From contig DHSB01000128.1 in the NCBI GenBank assembly GCA_002408385.1, forward strand, positions 1-10,784: 10,784 bases of DNA, given 5' to 3'. Positions 6,448-10,784 of the stretch are shown piece by piece (position 1 is the first letter of the stretch; every line of letters starts with the position of its first letter). Below the pieces are notes generated by a model, which saw only the letters and a list, made by a program, of their open reading frames with translations, was not told where the DNA came from and did not search any database. This DNA is from Myxococcales bacterium UBA5297 (GTDB lineage Bacteria > Myxococcota > Myxococcia > Myxococcales > UBA5297). The translations under genes and the position numbers were made by a program.

Positions 6448-8697
6448 ATGCACATCGCCCTCGACTTGCGGATGGTGGGGCCGCAGCTCCATGGAATCGC
6501 CCGGTACGCGGTCGAGCTGTCGCGCCGCCTGCCGCGGCTCGCCCCGGGAAGCCGCTTCGACCTCATCGTCACCCGCGAGCTCGATCCCAAGGCGCTCGGC
6601 GCGCTGCCGCCCAACGTGCAGCTCGTCGAGGCCAAGTCCGACTTCCTGTCGCCGGCCGAGCAGGTCGAGCTGCCGGTGCTGCTCGGCAAGCTGCGCCCCG
6701 ACCTCTACCACTCGCCTTCGTTCTCGGTCCCGGTCGCCTACCGCGGCCCGCTCGCGCTGACCATCCACGACGCAAACCACCTGGTCTTCCCCGAGCACTA
6801 CGGCCACTTTCACGGCTACTACTACCGGCACATCGTGCGTCCGGGCGCGATGCGGGCGCGCCTGCTGCTGACCGTCTCGCACTTCGCGCGCACCGAGATC
6901 GAGAAGCGCCTCGAGGTGCCGCCCGGCCGCGTCCAGGTCGTCTACAACGGCGTCGACCCGTCGTTTCGGCCGCTGCCGCGCGGCGAGGTCGAGGCCTTCC
7001 GCGACCGGCTCGGACTGCCGCGCCGCTTCGTGCTCTACGTGGGCAACTCCAAGCCCCACAAGAACGTGCGCCAGCTCGTCGAGGCCTTCGGCCTGGTCGG
7101 CGACGACCTCGGGCTCGTGCTGTGCGCGGGCAAGCGCGCCGAGCAGCTCGTGCCGCTGGCCGGCCGCAACGCCGGGCGCGTGCGGGTGCTCGAGGGCATC
7201 GACGACGAGAGCCTGCCGCTGCTCTACAACGCCGCGAGCGTCTTCTGCTTCCCCTCGCTCTACGAGGGCTTTGGCCTGCCGCCGCTCGAGGCGATGGCCT
7301 GCGGCGTCCCGGCGGTGGTGACCCGGGCCTCGTCGCTGCCCGAGGTGCTCGGCGAGGCTGCGACCTTCGTCGAGCCGGGCGACGCTTCGGGGCTGGCGCG
7401 CGCCTTGGAGCAGGCGCTCGACGGCGGCCCGGCGCTCGAAGCGCGGCGCGAGGCCGGGCTCGAGCGGGCCGCTCGGTTCAGTTGGGACCGCACCGCCCAC
7501 GAGATCCTCGAGGCCTACCAAAGCGCGACCGAGGCCTTCGCGCCGCGCGGGGCGCGGGTCGCGGTGCCCGGCCCGCGGGGCCCGCGGCGCAAGGTGCTCT
7601 TCTGCGTGCGCCAGAACCTCTGGAGCCTGCCAGGAGGAGACGCGACACAGATCCTGCGCACGCGCCAGATGCTCGAGGAGCTCGGCGTCGAGGTCGCGCT
7701 GTGGACCGAGCCCCATCCACCGGCCCACGGCAGCTACGACCTCGCGCACCTGTTCCACCTGACGCGCCTCGACACCTATGTCCAGGCCACCTCGCTCTCG
7801 CGCGAGCGGATGCCCTTCGTCCTCTCGACCATCTACTGGCCAACCACCGAGTTCGAGCGGCGCGGCTACATCGGCGCCCTGCGCCTGCTGCACAGCTCGC
7901 TGTCCGAAGGCCTCGCCGACGTCACCAAGAACGGCATCCGCGCGGTGCTCGCCGACGGCGAGTGGCGCTGGGTGATGCTGCCGGGAGCCATCGTTCCGCT
8001 CGAGCAGCGCATCCGCTGGCTCGTCGAGCATTCCCTGTGCTTGCTGCCCAACTCGCAGGCCGAGGGCGAGGTGCTGCGCGACTTCGGCGCTCGCGAGATC
8101 TGCCCCATCGTCAACGCGGCCGATCCGCCGCCCGAGCGGCCGATCCCCTCAAAGCACCGGCTGCCCGAGCGCTATCTGCTGTGCGCCGGGCGCATCGAGC
8201 CGCGCAAGAACCAGCTCGCGCTCGTCGAGGCGCTCGCCGACTTCCCGACCCCGCTCGTCGTCGTCGGCGATCCCGGGCCGATGCACGGCGACTACTACCG
8301 CCGCCTGCAGCGGGCCGCCGGGCCGCTCACCGTGCTGCTGCCAGCCCATCCGCGCGAAGAGCTCTTCTCGCTCTACGCAGGCGCCGAGGTCCACGTCGCC
8401 CCGGCCTGGTACGAGACCCCCGGGCTCGTCAGCCTTGAGGCCGCGGCCGCGGGCGCTCGCGTGGTGACCACCGACCGAGGCTCGACGCGCGAGTACTTCG
8501 GCGAGGAGGCCTTCTATCTCGATCCCGGCGACAAGCAGTCGATACGAGATGCGGTCGAGAGGGCGCTCGCCTCAGCCAAGTCCGAGGCGCTTCGCGAGCG
8601 GGTGTTGCGGGAGTTCACCTGGCGCCGCGCGGCCGAGCAGACTCTCGATGCCTACGAGGGCGCGCTCGCCGGCTGCCTAGGGTCGAGGGGCCGGTAG
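6448..8697 (+). CDS. Tandem GT4-GT4 bifunctional glycosyltransferase
   Basis: The 749-residue protein holds two complete GT-B/GT4 units. Unit 1 (about 1-360) opens with MHIALDLRMVGPQLHGIARY, has LTIHDANHLVFPEHY (104-118), LTVSHFART (141-149), VVYNGVDPSF (164-173), YVGNSKPHKN (197-206) and EGFGLPPLE (273-281), as in GT4 mannosyl- or rhamnosyl-type transferases. Unit 2 (about 381-740) has RKVLFCVRQNLWSLPGGD (381-398), LLPNSQAEGEVL (532-543), AGRIEPRKNQL (580-590) and ETPGLVSLE (656-664). Both keep the basic Lys and the E-x7-E motif, so both should be active, probably adding two sugars in sequence on the cytoplasmic face. The linker (361-380) is Gly/Pro/Arg-rich and contains a 9-base tandem duplication. 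The start at 6448 lies one base after the TGA of the Wzz-Wzy gene (TGAG-ATG), which implies translational coupling. GTGGA lies 5 bases upstream. Sugar specificity cannot be read from sequence alone. Confidence 0.94.
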   Translation: MHIALDLRMVGPQLHGIARYAVELSRRLPRLAPGSRFDLIVTRELDPKALGALPPNVQLVEAKSDFLSPAEQVELPVLLGKLRPDLYHSPSFSVPVAYRGPLALTIHDANHLVFPEHYGHFHGYYYRHIVRPGAMRARLLLTVSHFARTEIEKRLEVPPGRVQVVYNGVDPSFRPLPRGEVEAFRDRLGLPRRFVLYVGNSKPHKNVRQLVEAFGLVGDDLGLVLCAGKRAEQLVPLAGRNAGRVRVLEGIDDESLPLLYNAASVFCFPSLYEGFGLPPLEAMACGVPAVVTRASSLPEVLGEAATFVEPGDASGLARALEQALDGGPALEARREAGLERAARFSWDRTAHEILEAYQSATEAFAPRGARVAVPGPRGPRRKVLFCVRQNLWSLPGGDATQILRTRQMLEELGVEVALWTEPHPPAHGSYDLAHLFHLTRLDTYVQATSLSRERMPFVLSTIYWPTTEFERRGYIGALRLLHSSLSEGLADVTKNGIRAVLADGEWRWVMLPGAIVPLEQRIRWLVEHSLCLLPNSQAEGEVLRDFGAREICPIVNAADPPPERPIPSKHRLPERYLLCAGRIEPRKNQLALVEALADFPTPLVVVGDPGPMHGDYYRRLQRAAGPLTVLLPAHPREELFSLYAGAEVHVAPAWYETPGLVSLEAAAAGARVVTTDRGSTREYFGEEAFYLDPGDKQSIRDAVERALASAKSEALRERVLREFTWRRAAEQTLDAYEGALAGCLGSRGR
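7570..7587 (+). repeat. 9-base tandem duplication in the interdomain linker of the double glycosyltransferase
   Basis: GGCCCGCGG occurs twice in a row and encodes Gly-Pro-Arg-Gly-Pro-Arg (residues 375-380). It lies exactly between the two GT4 units. It is short and low-complexity, and is reported because it marks the fusion linker. Confidence 0.6.
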
Positions 8698-8718
8698 GGG
8701 CGCACAGCAGTGCGCCCC
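8697..8718 (+). terminator. Hairpin starting in the stop codon of the double glycosyltransferase
   Basis: Arms GGGGCGCAC (8697-8705) and GTGCGCCCC (8710-8718) form a perfect 9-bp GC-rich stem with a 4-base loop. The first G is the last base of the TAG stop. A 4-bp stem (GGCT/AGCC, 8719-8729) follows directly. No T-tract is present, so it is either a U-less terminator or an intergenic palindromic element. It lies between convergent genes and could act in both directions. Confidence 0.5.
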
Positions 8719-8751
8719 GGCTCAAAGCCTGTCGCGAAACCTTCGGCAACA

Positions 8752-8803
8752 CCCGCTCACCCCGAGCGTAGCCTCCCGAGGAACGAGGGAGGCGGAGTCG
8801 AGG
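8752..8803. repeat. 52-base dispersed palindromic repeat, copy 2
   Basis: This copy matches 1861-1912 at 50 of 52 positions, same orientation. The differences are T to C at 8762 and C to T at 8769. The inner 7-bp stem (GCCTCCC at 8771-8777, GGGAGGC at 8787-8793) is intact. The change at 8762 makes one outer-stem pair a C-A mismatch if the plus strand is transcribed but a G-U wobble if the minus strand is. It lies in the convergent intergenic region. Confidence 0.8.
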
Positions 8804-8814
8804 GGCCCTCGACT
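8796..8814. repeat. Near-perfect 19-base palindrome at the end of repeat copy 2
   Basis: AGTCGAGGG (8796-8804) and CCCTCGACT (8806-8814) are perfect inverted arms around one central G. The left arm is the end of the 52-base repeat; the right arm is not present at copy 1. It can compete with the outer stem of the repeat hairpin. It may be a cruciform, a protein site or part of a bidirectional terminator. Confidence 0.6.
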
Positions 8815-8844
8815 TCCCCTGCCCCGAATCTGCCGAGGAGCGCG

Positions 8845-8884
8845 GGCTGACCGGTCATCGATCGAAGGATTTGTCGACACCCCT
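8845..8884. repeat. 40-base diverged repeat next to the ligase-family stop codon, copy 2
   Basis: This is the partner of 31-70 (32 of 40 identical, same orientation). Its last two bases lie within the TAG stop (8883-8885) of the minus-strand O-antigen ligase-family gene. It begins 41 bases after the end of the 52-base repeat, so the two element types are adjacent here. Confidence 0.4.
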
Positions 8885-10166
8885 ACGCCTCGCCCTCTTT
8901 CGCCCTGCCCTTGCCCAGCCCGACGATTGCCAAGCCGGCGAAGAAGAAGAGCGTCATCGCCGCCTCGCCGTCGTAGAGCACGTCGTGGAAGAGGCTGTCG
9001 ACGAGCAGCGAGGTCGCCGCGCCGAGCGCGCCCAGGCGCACCGCGGCGAGCGGTGGCCCGCGGCCCGAGCGCAGCGCCCCGAAGGCGAGCGCCGCGACCG
9101 CGACGAAGATCCAGACGTAGGCGAGCAGTCCCGCCGGCCCGGTCTCCAGCAGCAGCGTGAAGTACATGTCGTGCGCCCAGGTGCGCATCGGGAAGTGCGG
9201 GTCGACCTTGTCGTAGTAGGGCGCGGCGACGATGGGATAGCCCTGCATCCCCACCCCGAGCACCGGATGATCGGCGAGCACCTCGCCGGCCCGGCTCCAG
9301 ATGAAGAGCCGGTCCTGGTTCGCGGTGGTGCGCACCGCGGAGATCGCCCTCTCGCGCACCGAGGGCACGGCCGCCCCGGCGATCACCGCGAGCAGCCCGA
9401 CGCCCGCCAACCCCAGCGCCGCCTTGCGCCTCATCCCGAGCACCAGCACGGCGATGCCCGCGAAGGCGCCGAGCCAGGCCGCCCGCGCGTAGGCCGAGAC
9501 CACCGCCAGCGCGCAGGCAAGGGCGACCGCGGCCGGGGCGAGCCGCCGCAGCAGGCCTTTGGCTCCGAACGCGAGCGAGAGGGCCATCACGAAGATCGCC
9601 GCCTCGATGGCCGCGAAGGTGAGCCGCGAGTTGAAGGTCCCGACCGCCGCGAACCCCTTGCCCGAGGGCGAGTCGATGCGCAGCGGCGCCTTGCGCAGGC
9701 CGAGCGCGTGGTTGAGATCGAAGCCGCTGTCGCGCTGGACGAGGCCGAGCACGGCGGCGAAGAGGGCGGCCCCCAGCAGCAACCCGAGAGCCCGGCGCAC
9801 GGCGCGCTCGGAGTCGTCGAAGAGCGCGACGACCGCGGGCACCAACAGCGCGAGCAACACCGGGCGCCAGGCTATCCAGCTTCGCCACGGCAGCTCGACC
9901 GGCGAGACGAACGACGCCAGCAGGCAGACCGCGGCGAAGGCGGCGACCGGCCAGACCGCCTCGGCGGGCACCAGGCCGCGGCGACCGCAGGCGAAGGCGA
10001 CGGCCACGCCGATGAGCATCGCCGCGAAGCCGAGCTGCGCTCCGACTATCGACAGCGGCAGGAACGCGGCGGTCACCAGCAGGCCCGCCTGCGCGATCCG
10101 CTCTCCCACCGAGAGCAGGGAGCGCCGGCCTCTCGCCGGCTGCTCGGAAGAGGTCTCGACCATCAC
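8883..10166 (-). CDS. O-antigen ligase family membrane protein (Wzy_C), WaaL-like His motif
   Basis: The 427-residue protein has about ten to twelve hydrophobic segments and the Wzy_C signature. Key stretches are FAAVGTFNSRLTFAA (172-186), VVSAYARAAWLGAFAG (222-237, the SRxxWL position), DRLFIWSRAGEVLADHPVLGVGMQGYP (285-311) and WAHDMYFTLLLETGPAGLL (330-348). The last fits the WaaL motif H-[NSQ]-x9-G-x2-[GTY], with His332 kept and Asp333 in place of N/S/Q. The large loop before it (312-330) is the expected periplasmic loop. It could ligate glycan to a lipid acceptor, or act as a second polymerase; sequence cannot decide. The GTG at 10166 has GAGGTG 7 bases upstream and overlaps the preceding stop (GTGA). 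An ATG at 10163 (TGATG) is the alternative and removes one residue. It is probably co-transcribed with the overlapping upstream gene and converges on the glycosyltransferase gene ending at 8697. Confidence 0.92.
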   Translation of the reverse strand: MMVETSSEQPARGRRSLLSVGERIAQAGLLVTAAFLPLSIVGAQLGFAAMLIGVAVAFACGRRGLVPAEAVWPVAAFAAVCLLASFVSPVELPWRSWIAWRPVLLALLVPAVVALFDDSERAVRRALGLLLGAALFAAVLGLVQRDSGFDLNHALGLRKAPLRIDSPSGKGFAAVGTFNSRLTFAAIEAAIFVMALSLAFGAKGLLRRLAPAAVALACALAVVSAYARAAWLGAFAGIAVLVLGMRRKAALGLAGVGLLAVIAGAAVPSVRERAISAVRTTANQDRLFIWSRAGEVLADHPVLGVGMQGYPIVAAPYYDKVDPHFPMRTWAHDMYFTLLLETGPAGLLAYVWIFVAVAALAFGALRSGRGPPLAAVRLGALGAATSLLVDSLFHDVLYDGEAAMTLFFFAGLAIVGLGKGRAKEGEA

Positions 10167-10784
10167 GGAGACACCTCGAAGTAGCCGAGCGGAACTGTCT
10201 TGATGTGGCCGAACTGGCTCGCCGGCTGGAGCCGCGCGCCACTCTCTGGCTGGTAGACCCCGAGGTGCACTTGATAGCGGCCCGGCGGCGCCGCGGCGGG
10301 AACTCGCACCTCGCGGCGCATGCGGACAAGCTCGCCCAAGACCCCGCGCGCCTCCGGGGCCGGCTGCTCCTGGTGCGTGAAGAGCGGGCCGTAGAGCTGT
10401 AGGAACGGCGCGTAGCGCTCGCCGGGGGCGAGGTTCGAGACGACGCGGAAGAGCAGCTCGACCCCGACCGTCTCGCCCGCCTTTGCCGTGGACTGCTCGA
10501 TGCGGCTGCCGGCGACATCGACCGCGCCCCCAAAGCGCTCGCCGAGCGCCTCGAGCGCGCCGTTGTCGGCCAGGGCCGCGCTCGCCGCCTGATCCCCGGC
10601 CGCCGCGAGGAGCTGGAGCGAGGGCTCGTGCGTCGGCAACCCGGTTAGGCAGGCCCGCGCCGATTCGGCCGAGCGCTCTATCTGCGAGGCGAGGCAGAGG
10701 GTGAACGGGCTCTGCGGCGCCCTTGCCCGCGCCTGCTCGATGTGGGCGCGCGCCTCGGCCTCGCGGCCCAGGCGCAGGGCGAGC
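10163..10784 (-). CDS. 3' part of a gene: helical repeat region plus C-terminal beta-sandwich domain
   Basis: The frame is open from the stop (10163-10165) to the window edge, giving 206 residues; the 5' end lies outside. The TTG at 10637-10639 is an internal codon and not a needed start, because the frame continues upstream with plausible protein. The first 90 or so residues are Ala/Arg/Glu/Leu-rich helices (ALRLGREAEARAHIEQARAR...), like TPR repeats. The last 110 form an all-beta pattern: ALGERFGGAVDVAGSRIEQSTAKAGETVGVELLFRV, then RREVRVPAAAPPGRYQVHLGVYQPESG and a closing LGYFEV strand. This resembles the beta-sandwich found at the C-terminus of many GT39/GT-C membrane glycosyltransferases and related envelope proteins; that likeness is from memory. 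The full protein may therefore be a membrane glycosyltransferase or a TPR envelope protein. It overlaps the ligase-family gene by 4 bases, so they form one operon. Confidence 0.7.
   Translation of the reverse strand, partial: LALRLGREAEARAHIEQARARAPQSPFTLCLASQIERSAESARACLTGLPTHEPSLQLLAAAGDQAASAALADNGALEALGERFGGAVDVAGSRIEQSTAKAGETVGVELLFRVVSNLAPGERYAPFLQLYGPLFTHQEQPAPEARGVLGELVRMRREVRVPAAAPPGRYQVHLGVYQPESGARLQPASQFGHIKTVPLGYFEVSP

Noticed and set aside
5069..6760. A 563-codon plus-strand frame overlapping the fusion polymerase gene
   Set aside because: It is Arg/Pro/Ala-rich without motifs, while the overlapping frame carries clear Wzz and Wzy_C features.
1861..8803. The 52-base repeats as ends of an insertion sequence or integrative element
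   Set aside because: There is no transposase or integrase between them, they are direct rather than terminal inverted repeats, and no target-site duplication is evident.
8722..10533. A 603-codon minus-strand frame in another phase over the ligase-family gene
   Set aside because: It is Arg/Gly/Ala-rich, with no membrane segments or motifs, and it runs through the intergenic palindromes. The ligase-family frame explains the region.

Overview
The window is GC-rich (about 70% by eye), densely coding bacterial DNA. It has long open shadow frames on both strands, strong G/C preference at third positions and GTG/TTG starts. A sigma-54 activator and O-antigen ligase/Wzz-type membrane proteins suggest a diderm bacterium. 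The overall style fits Acidobacteriota (for example Thermoanaerobaculia) or Myxococcota-like groups, but no marker gene is present and the taxonomy is an inference. No tRNA, rRNA, CRISPR array, transposase or phage gene was seen.

Layout. (1) 71-1669 (-): a GAF-domain sigma-54-dependent activator, with a good ribosome binding site and a sigma-54-like promoter just upstream. (2) 1670-1987: a 318-base non-coding stretch with a 52-base repeat and small hairpins. (3) 1988-3214 (-): a divergent GT4-like glycosyltransferase that has lost the usual nucleotide-sugar residues. (4) 3215-3352: a divergent promoter region with one inverted repeat. (5) 3353-4243 (+): a stand-alone E2/CAT-fold acyltransferase-like protein whose catalytic His is Glu. 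(6) 4374-6446 (+): a Wzz-like N-terminal domain fused to an O-antigen polymerase/ligase (Wzy_C) domain. (7) 6448-8697 (+): a tandem GT4-GT4 glycosyltransferase, one base after the previous stop. (8) 8698-8882: a convergent intergenic region packed with palindromes and the second copy of the 52-base repeat. (9) 8883-10166 (-): a second O-antigen ligase-family protein, with the WaaL-type His. (10) 10163 to the window edge (-): the 3' part of a gene whose product ends in a helical repeat region and a beta-sandwich domain, overlapping the ligase gene.

Taken together this is an accessory surface-polysaccharide locus: glycosyltransferases build a repeat unit, a fused chain-length/polymerase protein probably polymerises it, and a WaaL-like protein may attach it or polymerise another glycan. 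The sigma-54 activator may regulate it, but no sigma-54 site was found in front of the polysaccharide genes, so that link rests on position alone. The most unusual items are the Wzz-Wzy single-chain fusion, two putative enzymes with altered active-site motifs (3 and 5), the His/no-His pair of Wzy_C proteins, and direct 52-base repeats that bracket genes 3, 5, 6 and 7.
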